Assembly: GCA_947258515.1 (NCBI GenBank)
Contig: CAMYIO010000012.1
Coordinates: forward strand, 1-64,000
Length of the DNA: 64,000 nucleotides
From: an uncultured Ectothiorhodospiraceae bacterium
GTDB lineage: Bacteria > Pseudomonadota > Gammaproteobacteria > UBA9214
Direction of reading: 5' to 3'
The notes below the pieces were generated by a model, which worked only from the letters and a program-made list of their open reading frames with translations, did not search any database and was not told the origin of the DNA. Numbering within the stretch: position 1 is the first letter of the stretch; the number at the start of each line of letters is the position of its first letter. The translations under genes and the position numbers were made by a program. Shown piece by piece: positions 21,083 through 31,138 of this stretch.

Positions 21083-21862
21083 ATGTGCCGACTCGCCGCC
21101 TACATTGGACCTGACATCACCCTGCAGCAATTTCTGCTGGATCCCGATCACAGTCTCTATAAACAGTCATGGGAACCACGGGAACTGAAGTATGCAAAGT
21201 TCAATGCCGACGGTTACGGTTTTGGCTGGTTCAGCGAGGAAGGCGTACCTTCGACCTACACCTGTATCCTGCCCATCTGGTCCGACAGGAACCTGCCGGC
21301 GCTGGCACGCACACTGACGAACTCCCTGTGGCTTGCCGAGGTACGCAGTGCCACCGCGGGTAACCCGGTGCACCAGTTCAACACGGCACCGTTCTGTGAT
21401 GAAGAACGGGTATTTGTTCATAATGGATTCATACGGGATTTTCATGCGCAGCTGCTGCCGGAAATCACCACCCTGCTGGCGCCGGCGATCACTGCTGAAA
21501 TCCACGGCAACACGGACTCGGAATATCTTTTTGCCTTGCTGCGCCAGATCCTGCTGGACAATGATGACCTCGACCTGGCCGGCGCGCTGCTGCAGTTATT
21601 CGAATGGCTGGCTGCACGGCTGACAAAAAAGGAAGCACTGCTGAATATTATTATCAGCGACGGTGACCGCCTGTATGCAAGCCGCCATGGATATAACCAT
21701 GAATGCGCGTCACTCTATTACACCACCGATGACGAACAGTTCCCCGGCGGGCAGCTGATCGCCTCCGAACGTTTCTCTGAGGACAGCTTCTGGCAACCGG
21801 TGCCCGAACACCACCTGTTGATTCTTGACCGCCGCAACCCGCCCGAGTTACTGCCCTTGTGA
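21083..21862 (+). CDS. Class II glutamine amidotransferase, EgtC-like
   Basis: MCRLAAYIGPDITLQQFLLDPDHSLYKQSWEPRELKYAKFNADGYGFGWF; N-terminal nucleophile Cys2. Confidence 0.85.
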   Translation: MCRLAAYIGPDITLQQFLLDPDHSLYKQSWEPRELKYAKFNADGYGFGWFSEEGVPSTYTCILPIWSDRNLPALARTLTNSLWLAEVRSATAGNPVHQFNTAPFCDEERVFVHNGFIRDFHAQLLPEITTLLAPAITAEIHGNTDSEYLFALLRQILLDNDDLDLAGALLQLFEWLAARLTKKEALLNIIISDGDRLYASRHGYNHECASLYYTTDDEQFPGGQLIASERFSEDSFWQPVPEHHLLILDRRNPPELLPL

Positions 21863-23013
21863 GTTCAGCGGCACTCCTCAACGAACTGCAACTGGCGCAG
21901 GATCTGGTCACGGCGCTGCTCGAACCACTGGATGATGACAGCCAGCGACTGCAGTACCACAGTGAATTAAGTCCGCTGGGCTGGCACCTCGGTCATTGCA
22001 CCTATACCGAGTGTTACTGGCTGCAGGAAATCGTGCTGCAGGACAATCGCTACACGGCCCCGGTAGAGACGCTCTACACGCCCGCCAGGACACCTAAACC
22101 CGAGCGTGGCAGACTACTGCCGCCACTGGACGCCCTGCTGCAGTGGGTACTCAGCATGCAGGCCATGAATCGGGATATCTTGAGTGCGCCCTCTCCGGAT
22201 CTGCTGCAACATCCATTGATGCAGGATGATTACCTGCTGCATTTTCTGATCCAGCATTACAGCCAGCACTATGAAACCATGCTGTCTGCCCTCACACAGC
22301 GCGCCCTGCATGAAGACAGCGGACCCTTTCGTGTGACGACCCCTTTTACCCCGGTGCAGCCAATCACTGACAGCATCAGCATGCAACCCGGCCACTACCG
22401 GGTCGGCGGCCGCGCACCCGTTGCCTGTGACAACGAATTACCGGCACAGCAGGTCATGCTGGGGCCCTACAGGATTGCACGCAATCCGGTCAGCAATGCC
22501 GAGTACCTTGCGTTTATGGATGACGCCGGCTACAGCACGCAATCACTGTGGAGTGATGCTGGCTGGCAGTGGCGCACACAGGCCATGGCAGGCAGCCCGG
22601 ATCACTGGCGCCAGGACGACGCCGGCCACTGGTACGGCAGCGGTGTACGCGGTGCCTATGAGCTGGACGGCTCGGATGTTGTGCATGGCCTCTCGCATCA
22701 CGAGGCCAGCGCCTATGCCGGCTGGGCGGACGCTCGCCTGCCCCACGAACACCAGTGGGAGGTAGCCTGCCGCCTGCACTACCTCGAGCAGACGGGACGT
22801 GCATGGGAGTGGTGTCACAACCCGTTTTTCCCCTACCAGGGCTTCCAGGCATTTCCTTACGATGGCTATTCCACGCCATCATTCGACAACAGGCACTACA
22901 CTCTCCGTGGCGGCAGCTTTCATACCCGCCCCGCCATCAAGCGGGCCAGCTTCAGGAATTTTCATGAACCCTGCAAACGGCATATTTTCGCGGGACTGCG
23001 ACTGGTATATTGA
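21859..23013 (+). CDS. EgtB-like sulfoxide synthase family (DinB-like + FGE-sulfatase) protein
   Basis: HLGHCTYTE and HYSQHYE (HX3HXE) iron-ligand-type motifs; C-terminal LRGGSFHTRPAIKRASFRNFHEPCKRHIFAGLRLV. Confidence 0.82.
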   Translation: MSSAALLNELQLAQDLVTALLEPLDDDSQRLQYHSELSPLGWHLGHCTYTECYWLQEIVLQDNRYTAPVETLYTPARTPKPERGRLLPPLDALLQWVLSMQAMNRDILSAPSPDLLQHPLMQDDYLLHFLIQHYSQHYETMLSALTQRALHEDSGPFRVTTPFTPVQPITDSISMQPGHYRVGGRAPVACDNELPAQQVMLGPYRIARNPVSNAEYLAFMDDAGYSTQSLWSDAGWQWRTQAMAGSPDHWRQDDAGHWYGSGVRGAYELDGSDVVHGLSHHEASAYAGWADARLPHEHQWEVACRLHYLEQTGRAWEWCHNPFFPYQGFQAFPYDGYSTPSFDNRHYTLRGGSFHTRPAIKRASFRNFHEPCKRHIFAGLRLVY

Positions 23014-23564
23014 TGTATTGCATGAGTGACCCGGATAAGACAGCGGCATCGACGAACACCATTGGCAGGGGCATGGTCATAGCCGCCTGGGTCATATTGC
23101 TGGTGCTGCTGACGGTATTTTTTAATGGCCGCCTGGACAGACAAAACAACCCCAATCGCCAGCTGGCCACGGTAACGACCGACGGTATCCCGGAAGTCAG
23201 ATTGCAGCGCAACCGTCACGGTCATTATGTCGCAACCGGTTTGATTAACGGCCAGGCCGTGGAATTCATGCTCGACACCGGTGCAACCGATGTCTCCGTA
23301 CCCGCGTCAATCGCGGCAAAACTGGGACTGGAACGCGGCCGTGCGATGACCTACCAGACCGCCAATGGCACCATCACCGCGTGGCAGACAACACTCGATA
23401 CCATCCAGCTCGGACCCCTGCGACTGGGATCCGTGCGTGCCAGCATCAATCCCAACGACAGCAGCGGTGCGGTGCTACTTGGCATGAGTTTTCTCCGCCA
23501 CCTGGACTTCAGTCAGCAAGGCAACACCCTCACGCTCAAATACCCGACCAGGGAGATGCACTGA
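23010..23564 (+). CDS. Retropepsin-like aspartic protease, TIGR02281/clan AA type
   Basis: TM helix then VEFMLDTGATDVSVPASIAAKLGL; LLGMSFLRHLDF. Confidence 0.88.
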   Translation: MMYCMSDPDKTAASTNTIGRGMVIAAWVILLVLLTVFFNGRLDRQNNPNRQLATVTTDGIPEVRLQRNRHGHYVATGLINGQAVEFMLDTGATDVSVPASIAAKLGLERGRAMTYQTANGTITAWQTTLDTIQLGPLRLGSVRASINPNDSSGAVLLGMSFLRHLDFSQQGNTLTLKYPTREMH

Positions 23565-24946
23565 TGGACCTTTTCACGCGACTGACGGAATGGAGCGGCG
23601 AGCTGTCCGGCCTGCTGTGGGGAAGCCCGCTGACCCTGATCGCCTTGCTGGGTACCGGTCTCTATCTGACGATACGCATGGGCCTGATACAGGTGCGCGG
23701 TTTCGGTCATGCCGTTGGCCTCATCTCGGGAAAATACAGCTGTCGCAGCGACAGCGGTGAAGTTTCGCACTTCCAGGCCCTGTCAACGGCACTGTCAGCC
23801 ACCATCGGTACCGGTAATATCGCCGGTGTCGCAACAGCCATCACCCTCGGCGGGCCGGGGGCACTGTTCTGGATGTGGGTGACGGCCTTCTTCGGCATGG
23901 CGACCAAGTTCACGGAATGTACCCTGGCACTGAAGTTTCGTGAAATATCACCCGATGGCGAGGTTGCCGGCGGTCCCATGTACACGCTGCTGCACGGCCT
24001 GAAAATGAAACGCACGGCCGCTCTGTTTGCCATCTTCGCACTGGTGGCCTCTTTTGGTATTGGCAACATGGTACAGGCCAACTCCGTCATGGATGGACTC
24101 GGTTATATATTTCCTGAACTGGGAGAATACAAATGGCTGGGAGGTGTCTTGCTGGCAACCCTGGTCGGCATGGTCATCCTCGGTGGCGTCAAGCGTATTG
24201 CACGTGTCGCAAGCGCGATCGTGCCCTTCATGGCCATCATCTATGTTTCTGCTGCACTCATAGTCCTGTTCAATCATGCCAGTGAAATACCCTCGGCCTT
24301 TGCACTGATCTTTGACATGGCACTGAACCCGTGGTCCGTGGGTGGCGCAGCGGTCGGCGAGGCTATTCGCTGGGGCGTTGCACGTGGCCTGTTTTCCAAT
24401 GAAGCGGGGCTCGGTTCATCGCCCATGGCACATGCGGCAGCGCGCACCAGTGAACCGGTACGCGAGGGACTGGTTGCCATGATGGAACCCTTCATCGATA
24501 CACTGGTGATCTGCACCCTGACCGGTCTCGTTATCGTGGTCACGGGTGCCTGGCAGGAAAGCAGCGACTCGCTAATGGGCGCCGCATTAACCGCACATGC
24601 CTTCAGCAGTACCATCGGCGATGCCGGCGCCATGGTTGTCGGCATCGGTCTGTCGCTGTTCGCCTATTCAACCATCATCGCCTGGTCATACTACGGAGAC
24701 CGCTCGGCCTACTACCTGTTTGGCGAAAAGGCCGTACTGCCCTACCGGGTCGTCTACACCCTGCTGGTTGTCGTCGGTGCCGCCGTCCCGTTGAAACTGG
24801 TGTGGAATATTGCCGATGTCACCAATATCCTGATGGCCCTGCCCAACCTGCTGGGACTGATATTGCTTGCCGGGCTGGTTAGCCGCATGAAGAACGACTA
24901 TTTTTCACGGCCCCATGTAAAATCCGGGGAACCCTCCGCAGGATGA
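23564..24946 (+). CDS. Alanine/sodium symporter, AgcS family
   Basis: ATG at 23564; ALSATIGTGNIAGVATAITLGGPGALFWMWVTAFFGMATKFTECTLA; FSNEAGLGSSPMAHAAA. Confidence 0.93.
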   Translation: MDLFTRLTEWSGELSGLLWGSPLTLIALLGTGLYLTIRMGLIQVRGFGHAVGLISGKYSCRSDSGEVSHFQALSTALSATIGTGNIAGVATAITLGGPGALFWMWVTAFFGMATKFTECTLALKFREISPDGEVAGGPMYTLLHGLKMKRTAALFAIFALVASFGIGNMVQANSVMDGLGYIFPELGEYKWLGGVLLATLVGMVILGGVKRIARVASAIVPFMAIIYVSAALIVLFNHASEIPSAFALIFDMALNPWSVGGAAVGEAIRWGVARGLFSNEAGLGSSPMAHAAARTSEPVREGLVAMMEPFIDTLVICTLTGLVIVVTGAWQESSDSLMGAALTAHAFSSTIGDAGAMVVGIGLSLFAYSTIIAWSYYGDRSAYYLFGEKAVLPYRVVYTLLVVVGAAVPLKLVWNIADVTNILMALPNLLGLILLAGLVSRMKNDYFSRPHVKSGEPSAG

Positions 24947-25018
24947 ACACACGCTACATTCCCGTTCCAGACCTGCGTAAAATACACCTGAACACACACC
25001 AACAAGACAGGAACAACC

Positions 25019-25369
25019 ATGACAGAGATCACCACAGACACCGGCCTGCGCTATACCGACATCCAGACAGGCAGCGGTGAAACCGCTACCGGCAAGGGTC
25101 AGACCGCCATTGTGCACTACACCGGCTGGCTGGAGGACGACACCAAGTTTGATTCCAGCCATGACCGTAATGAACCTTTCAGTTTCCCGATTGACTGTGG
25201 CTATGTCATTCGCGGCTGGGATGAAGGCGTCAAGGGTATGCAGGTCGGCGGAATCCGGCGCCTCGTGGTCCCGGCCGAGCTGGGCTACGGTGCACAAGGT
25301 GCCGGTGGCGTCATCCCGCCGAATGCAACCCTGGTGTTTGAAATCGAGCTGCTGGAAATCTCGACCTGA
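25019..25369 (+). CDS. FKBP-type peptidyl-prolyl cis-trans isomerase
   Basis: TVHYTGWLEDDTKFDSSHDRNEPFSFPI...VIRGWDEGVKGMQVGGIRRLVVP. Confidence 0.93.
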   Translation: MTEITTDTGLRYTDIQTGSGETATGKGQTAIVHYTGWLEDDTKFDSSHDRNEPFSFPIDCGYVIRGWDEGVKGMQVGGIRRLVVPAELGYGAQGAGGVIPPNATLVFEIELLEIST

Positions 25370-26206
25370 ATGTTGCTCGACGTGCTTGATGAGGAACTGC
25401 TGCACACGGTGCGCATTGCACTGGCTGAAGATATCGGCAGCGGTGACATCACCGCGGCACTGATCCCGGAACAGCAGACCGCGCAGGCCACTGTCATCAG
25501 CCGTGAAACCGCCATCGTCTGCGGCATGGCCTGGTTCAATACCGTCTTCGAAGAACTGGACAGCCGTATCAGGATCGACTGGCTGGTGCAGGATGGTGAC
25601 CAGGTTCACAGCGATCAGCCGCTCTGTAAACTCTCGGGTCCCGCCAGGGCACTCCTCAGTGGTGAACGTACGGCACTGAATTTTTTGCAGACCTTGTCTG
25701 CGACGGCAACACTCTCGCGGCGTTATGCCGAAGCCGTGGCCGATCTGCCCGTCATGATCCTGGATACACGAAAAACAATCCCCGGCTTGCGCAATGCCCA
25801 GAAATACGCGGTGCGCATCGGCGGCTGCGACAATCACCGTAGCGGCCTGTATGACGGCATCCTCATCAAGGAGAACCACATTGCGGCCGCGGGATCGATC
25901 AAGCGCGCGGTCACGCAGGCACGTGCCGGGAATCCGGGCATGCCGCTAGAGGTAGAGGTCGAAAATTCATCACAGCTACTGCTGGCACTGGATGCCGGTG
26001 CGGATCGACTGCTGCTTGATAACCACTCTGTCGCCGAACTGGGCACCGCCGTAAGAACGGTGGCCGGTCGTGCCGGGCTCGAGGCCTCGGGTGGTGTCAC
26101 CCTCGATAATATCCGCGAAATCGCCCTGACAGGTGTTGACTACATCTCCACGGGGAGTCTCACGAAAGACATTAAGGCAATTGATTTATCGATGATATTC
26201 AATTAA
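25370..26206 (+). CDS. nadC: Nicotinate-nucleotide pyrophosphorylase (carboxylating)
   Basis: LAEDIGSGDITAALIPEQQ; ILDTRKTIPGLRNAQKYAVRIGGCDNHRSGLYDGILIKENH. Confidence 0.96.
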   Translation: MLLDVLDEELLHTVRIALAEDIGSGDITAALIPEQQTAQATVISRETAIVCGMAWFNTVFEELDSRIRIDWLVQDGDQVHSDQPLCKLSGPARALLSGERTALNFLQTLSATATLSRRYAEAVADLPVMILDTRKTIPGLRNAQKYAVRIGGCDNHRSGLYDGILIKENHIAAAGSIKRAVTQARAGNPGMPLEVEVENSSQLLLALDAGADRLLLDNHSVAELGTAVRTVAGRAGLEASGGVTLDNIREIALTGVDYISTGSLTKDIKAIDLSMIFN

Positions 26207-26351
26207 TTACCTGTACCCTGCCGGCAGCCGCCCCGACAACAGCGACGGCAAACCGCGGCACTGTCCGTTGAATTTAGAAAACAGCAGCCGCAGTCGATAC
26301 AGTCTCTGCGAGATTTCTAACAGGTTGCCCGGTCACTGGCAGGAAAACGGT

Positions 26352-26918
26352 ATGACACACTATAAAAACACCCGGGGATTCACGCTTCCCGAAATCATGA
26401 TTACACTGGGAGTGATTGCGATCGTACTGTCGACCGCCGTCCCGGGCATCGGCTCAATGTTCAAGGACAACGCGCTCGCCAACCAGCTGAATACTGTCGT
26501 TACAGCTGTCCATTACGCGCGTGCAGAGGCCGTTAAACGCGATGTACGTGTCATCCTCTGCAGGAGCGCATCGCCCAATGCAACCTCACCTTCATGTGGC
26601 GGCAGTACCCAGATATGGGAAAGCGGTTATATCGTTTTCGCGGACGACGGCAACAACAGTAATAATGTATACGACGCAGGCACTGATACCCTGTTATTAC
26701 GCGGGCAAGCTGCAACATCAGGAGTAAAGATGCGCACCAACTCGACCTGGAACATAAATCTGGAATTCAACCCGGACGGATCAACCAACGAAACCGGATC
26801 TACCGCCATCATGGTGCTGTGTGACGACCGCGGCAACACCCATGGCCGCATGATACAGGTCGCCGCCAACGGCGTAGCCAGAATGTACGCGGACAACATA
26901 GCAGACTGTTACCCCTGA
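26352..26918 (+). CDS. Type IV pilus minor pilin, GspH/FimT family
   Basis: RGFTLPEIMITLGVIAIVLSTAVPG prepilin motif; ATG at 26352. Confidence 0.9.
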   Translation: MTHYKNTRGFTLPEIMITLGVIAIVLSTAVPGIGSMFKDNALANQLNTVVTAVHYARAEAVKRDVRVILCRSASPNATSPSCGGSTQIWESGYIVFADDGNNSNNVYDAGTDTLLLRGQAATSGVKMRTNSTWNINLEFNPDGSTNETGSTAIMVLCDDRGNTHGRMIQVAANGVARMYADNIADCYP

Positions 26919-26931
26919 ACATTCGCTTGCA

Positions 26932-26965
26932 AAAAAAGCCCGCAATGATTTGCGGGCTTTTTTTA
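26932..26965 (+). terminator. Intrinsic terminator
   Basis: aaaagcccgcaatgatttgcgggcttttttt. Confidence 0.85.
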
Positions 26966-26968
26966 TTC

Positions 26969-27044
26969 TGGTGCCGGAGAGAGGAATTGAACCCCCGACC
27001 TTCTCATTACGAGTGAGCTGCTCTACCGACTGAGCTACTCCGGC
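26969..27044 (-). tRNA. tRNA-Thr(CGT)
   Basis: Reverse strand GCCGGAGTAGCTCAGTCGGTAGAGCAGCTCACTCGTAATGAGAAGGTCGGGGGTTCAATTCCTCTCTCCGGCACCA; encoded CCA. Confidence 0.96.
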
Positions 27045-27092
27045 GATGCGGAGAGGGACTATAAAGCAGGCGAAGAAATAATTCCACGAAAC

Positions 27093-27533
27093 TCAGTTTG
27101 TAGCTGTCTCAGCACGCACTCGTATAATGACATCCACACCGGCGGCTACCGTGCCTTCCGGAAGTTCCGGCAGGTCTGAGATCCGCAGATCGGAAGTATC
27201 GATATCGAGCAATTCACCCGTGTCGATATTATAGAAATGATGATGATCACTGGTGTTTGGATCGTAGAACACCCGTGTCGGGTCGACGATCACTTCACGC
27301 ACCAGGCCATTTCGTGCAAACAGGCCCAGGGTATTATAAACAGTCGCCTTTGATACCCGGTCACGGCCGTCGTTCACGGAATTCATGACCTGGTCAGCGG
27401 AGTAATGTTGACGACGGGAAAACAGCACGCGCGCAATCATCAGCCGTTGCTGTGTCGGCAATATCCCGTGAGCACGCAACATACCGGCCACATCCGGATT
27501 TTGCGTCATTTGATTCTCTTTCAGACTTTCCAT
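27093..27533 (-). CDS. Fur-family transcriptional regulator
   Basis: RAHGILPTQQRLMIARVLF...RVSKATVYNTLGLFARNGLV...DPNTSDHHHFYNIDTGEL; start uncertain (27533 or 27509). Confidence 0.9.
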   Translation of the reverse strand: MESLKENQMTQNPDVAGMLRAHGILPTQQRLMIARVLFSRRQHYSADQVMNSVNDGRDRVSKATVYNTLGLFARNGLVREVIVDPTRVFYDPNTSDHHHFYNIDTGELLDIDTSDLRISDLPELPEGTVAAGVDVIIRVRAETATN

Positions 27534-27666
27534 AGAGGCTTTCCCGCAAGGCCGTACTGCGCCCATAGATTTTGTCCACAGGTGGAATTATAGGCATGCG
27601 AGCGGGTCACCGTCCATGCCTATCAGGCCTGTTGACGGCTTCGCACAGCCCTCTGAAAGGATTAAT

Positions 27667-28746
27667 TTACAGGGCGTACGGCTCAAAGCCGGTAAAACTT
27701 TCCCGCTGCAGCATGCAATCAACCAGTAATTGCGCCGATCCCGGCGCCATGACCACACCGTTGCGGAAATGTCCGCTATTCACATATAACCCGGAGATTT
27801 GTGGGTGCTCTCCGATATAAGGGACACCTGCAGCCGTACCCGGGCGGAGACCTGCCCAGTGCCTGATGACAGGGTAACCAGCAAGCGCGGGCACCAGATC
27901 CAGCGCCTTTTCAATCAGAGTCTTGCGTGCAGTTTCTGTGGTTGCCTTGTCATACCCCGCGTATTCGAGGGTGCTGCCAGCCAGCACCAGCCCGTTCTGG
28001 CGCGGAATCAGGTAATGATCGCCGCACATGGTGATATGGCGCAGCAAGCCCGGTATTGTCTCGAACATAATCATCTGGCCCCGTACCGGCTCTATAGCAA
28101 GTTCCAGTCCGGCATGCTGCATCAACAGGGGACTCCAGGCGCCGCTGGCGATGACCACGCGCGCAGCGGTAAAGTCACCACGATTTGTTTGCACCCCCAG
28201 AATCCTGCCCGACTGCAGCATAAGGCCAGTGACCCCGGTTTGCTCGTGCACATCAATACCCTGCATCCGGATCGAGCGGGTCAGCGCCGTGCAGAACAAC
28301 GGGTTGCGGATCTGCGCGACAGCCGGCAGCAACACGCTGTCACCCTCTGCCTCTACCAGCTGCGGCTCGTGCCGACGAACCTGCGCTGGATCCAGGGACT
28401 GGATGACGCAGTTGAACTTTTCAGCCCATTGACTGATGTCTGCATCCGGGCGTGTATTCAGAAACAACAGGCCGGACTGCACCCATTCGGGATCGATGCC
28501 GGTTTGCATCAGCAGCTCTTCCACCAGTAGCGGATAGTAACGCTGGCTCCATACCACCAGTTCGGATACGGAATCCGGGTACTGCCAGGGGATCAGGGGT
28601 GAAAGTATGCCGCCACCGGCCCAGGATGCCTCCCTTCCTGCCTCACCCCGTTCCAGAAGGGTGACCGACAACCCTTCATTGCGAAGGGCGCGCGCAGTCA
28701 GCATACCGAGCAAGCCGCCGCCCACCACAATACAATCAACGCTCAT
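27667..28746 (-). CDS. thiO: Glycine oxidase ThiO
   Basis: DCIVVGGGLLGMLTARALRNEG; EASWAGGGILSPLIPWQYPD; HWAGLRPGTAAGVPYIG. Confidence 0.92.
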   Translation of the reverse strand: MSVDCIVVGGGLLGMLTARALRNEGLSVTLLERGEAGREASWAGGGILSPLIPWQYPDSVSELVVWSQRYYPLLVEELLMQTGIDPEWVQSGLLFLNTRPDADISQWAEKFNCVIQSLDPAQVRRHEPQLVEAEGDSVLLPAVAQIRNPLFCTALTRSIRMQGIDVHEQTGVTGLMLQSGRILGVQTNRGDFTAARVVIASGAWSPLLMQHAGLELAIEPVRGQMIMFETIPGLLRHITMCGDHYLIPRQNGLVLAGSTLEYAGYDKATTETARKTLIEKALDLVPALAGYPVIRHWAGLRPGTAAGVPYIGEHPQISGLYVNSGHFRNGVVMAPGSAQLLVDCMLQRESFTGFEPYAL

Positions 28747-28991
28747 ATTATTTCCTGCCCTGCACCAGCCGACCTGCCGGCACTGCTATTTATGAAATCA
28801 CTATCAAGAAATCACCCGCTCAGCCGATGATAATTGACTGGGCCTGTAGTCTTTAGATTCCACCACCTTATACTTGCACATCACGAAAACAACCCGACAG
28901 ACATGATCGCGAACGAATCAATCCACTCGTCGGGTAATTTAAACCGCTTATCTTATAGCGGATGACATCGATGAGCGAGGTTTGTACAACT

Positions 28992-29534
28992 ATGTATATG
29001 CAAAGTAAAAAAGGATTCACGCTGGTTGAACTGCTGATCACGATAGTGGTTGTCAGTATATTACTGGCCACGGCAGTACCCAGCGTTATGCAAATGGTCA
29101 AGAACAACCGCGTGACCACACAGGCAAACAAGCTGGTTACAGCCATACAACTGGCCCGTAATGAAGCGGTCAAGCGTGGCGCCCGTTCTACCATCTGTGC
29201 CGCGAACACCACCCTGGATGATTGTGCCGGCAGTACCAACTGGGCCAATGGCTGGATTGTTTTTTCCAACCTGGATGGCGATATGACGGCCGACACCGGC
29301 ACAGATGCCTGCCTGGTGACTGAAGACTGCCTGATGAGGGCATCGGACGGTGCAGGCAAAAGCACCCTGACCGGTGACGACACTGCCATACACTTCCTGC
29401 CGACCGGCTATACAGACAACGGTCCCGTCACCTTCACCCTCAAGGCCGATAACTGTGAATACGAGCAGGAACGCTCCATCATCGTCACCCTGCAAGGTCA
29501 TACAACCATTGCCCAGCAGGCATGCACACCCTGA
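28992..29534 (+). CDS. Type IV pilus minor pilin, FimT/FimU-GspH family
   Basis: KKGFTLVELLITIVVVSILLATAVPS. Confidence 0.9.
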   Translation: MYMQSKKGFTLVELLITIVVVSILLATAVPSVMQMVKNNRVTTQANKLVTAIQLARNEAVKRGARSTICAANTTLDDCAGSTNWANGWIVFSNLDGDMTADTGTDACLVTEDCLMRASDGAGKSTLTGDDTAIHFLPTGYTDNGPVTFTLKADNCEYEQERSIIVTLQGHTTIAQQACTP

Positions 29535-29551
29535 TCAGGAATTTATCCATC

Positions 29552-30064
29552 ATGTCCCGAACATCAAACCCGTTAGCTAAAAAACAGTGCGGCTTCACAT
29601 TGCTGGAGGTGCTGATCGCGCTGCTGATTCTGTCGATCGGACTGCTGGGTCTGGCTTCACTGCAGACCAATGGACTGCGCTCGAACCAGATGGCCAGCAT
29701 GCGCACCAATGCCACGCAACTCGCCTATGACATCGCTGATCGCATGCGCGCCAACCCTGGCGGCGTTGATGCCCAGGATTATGTTATTGCCACCGACGAC
29801 GCTGACCCGACCATACCCGGGGGCGAGAATTGTGAAAGCACTACCTGCACATCCGCGCAAATGGCCACCTACGATCTTGCCCAGTGGCGTGGCGCAATCA
29901 GGGCCCTGCCCGGTGGCACCAGCTCGATTGCAAGGACTGTTACCGGTGCCGTTGTTACGCACACCGTCACCATCTTCTGGGATGAGTATCGTCGGGGGAT
30001 CTCGGGCACCGACTGCGGTCCTGACCCCAGCGTCGATCTCCGTTGCATATCACTGACACTGTAA
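29552..30064 (+). CDS. pilV: Type IV pilus modification protein PilV
   Basis: QCGFTLLEVLIALLILSIGLLGLASLQTNGLRSNQMASMRTNATQLAYDIADRMRAN. Confidence 0.92.
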   Translation: MSRTSNPLAKKQCGFTLLEVLIALLILSIGLLGLASLQTNGLRSNQMASMRTNATQLAYDIADRMRANPGGVDAQDYVIATDDADPTIPGGENCESTTCTSAQMATYDLAQWRGAIRALPGGTSSIARTVTGAVVTHTVTIFWDEYRRGISGTDCGPDPSVDLRCISLTL

Positions 30065-30075
30065 ACGAGGCACAC

Positions 30076-31110
30076 ATGAACCCTACTCGCAACACGACCG
30101 TCAAAACGCCTCGACACAACCAGGGCTTCAGCATCGTCGAAATGATGGTGGCCATGGTGATCTCCCTGATCCTGCTGGCCGGTATTGCACAAATCTTTAT
30201 GAGTTCCAGGCAAAGTTTTACCCTTCAGAACACGCTGGGCCGGCAACAGGAAAACGGCCGCTATGCATCTGATGTCCTTGCCCAGGACCTGCGCAGAACC
30301 GGTTACTGGGGCGGTAATGCGGATGTCACCGGCGTGACCGGCACGGAACCGCCCGTCGCACCGGCCGCCACCTGCAATAGCGGCGACAATACCTGGGCAC
30401 GCATGATTGACCGGCGGATTTTCGGACTCAACCATACTGAAACCGCCGCACTGGGCGCCTACGCGTGTATCAATGACGGCAACGGACATTCCTCGCGTGA
30501 CGTACTGGTAATGCGTTTTGCCTCGCCGTGGCTGGTGTTCCCGACACCCGTCACCAATCAGCGCCCGATTGAAAACAACAGCCGCCTCTATATCCGTTCC
30601 TCGCTGACCATCTCGGATCAGGCCGGACGCATCTTCAAGGGTTCGGCTAAAGCCGATTCCGGCAATGACATGAATGACGGGGCCGCGGCACCGCCATCGG
30701 AACGCACTTCCGAGCTGATTGCCCGGGCCTACTACATCGGTCCGTCAGGACAGACATGCAACGGCATTGCCGTACCTTCGCTATACCGCGAGGAACTGGA
30801 CACGGATGGCCGCCCGGTCGCCGAGGAAGTTGCCTACGGCGTTGATAACCTGCAGGTTCGCTATGGCCTGGATACCAACGGCGACGATTCGGTTGATGCC
30901 TATCTCGATGCAGGCAGCAGCGGACTCAATGAAGACAGCGAGTGGCTACAGGTGATTGCCGTGCGTTACTGGCTGCTGACGCGAGCCGAATGTCCTGAAA
31001 CCGGATACACCAACAGCAATACCTACAGCATGGGTGATCATGACTACACACCCGCCGACAATTTCCGTCGCCAGCTTTATACATCAACCGTACAACTCCG
31101 CAATATCTAG
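30076..31110 (+). CDS. pilW: Type IV pilus assembly protein PilW
   Basis: NQGFSIVEMMVAMVISLILLAGIAQIFMSSRQSF...DLRRTGYWGG. Confidence 0.92.
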   Translation: MNPTRNTTVKTPRHNQGFSIVEMMVAMVISLILLAGIAQIFMSSRQSFTLQNTLGRQQENGRYASDVLAQDLRRTGYWGGNADVTGVTGTEPPVAPAATCNSGDNTWARMIDRRIFGLNHTETAALGAYACINDGNGHSSRDVLVMRFASPWLVFPTPVTNQRPIENNSRLYIRSSLTISDQAGRIFKGSAKADSGNDMNDGAAAPPSERTSELIARAYYIGPSGQTCNGIAVPSLYREELDTDGRPVAEEVAYGVDNLQVRYGLDTNGDDSVDAYLDAGSSGLNEDSEWLQVIAVRYWLLTRAECPETGYTNSNTYSMGDHDYTPADNFRRQLYTSTVQLRNI

Positions 31111-31138
31111 CCGCGTTGCAGCGATGAGGACTGACACC

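Noticed and set aside
24905-25879. 324-aa minus-strand ORF opposite FKBP/nadC
   Set aside because: Shadow ORF over two well-recognised plus-strand genes.
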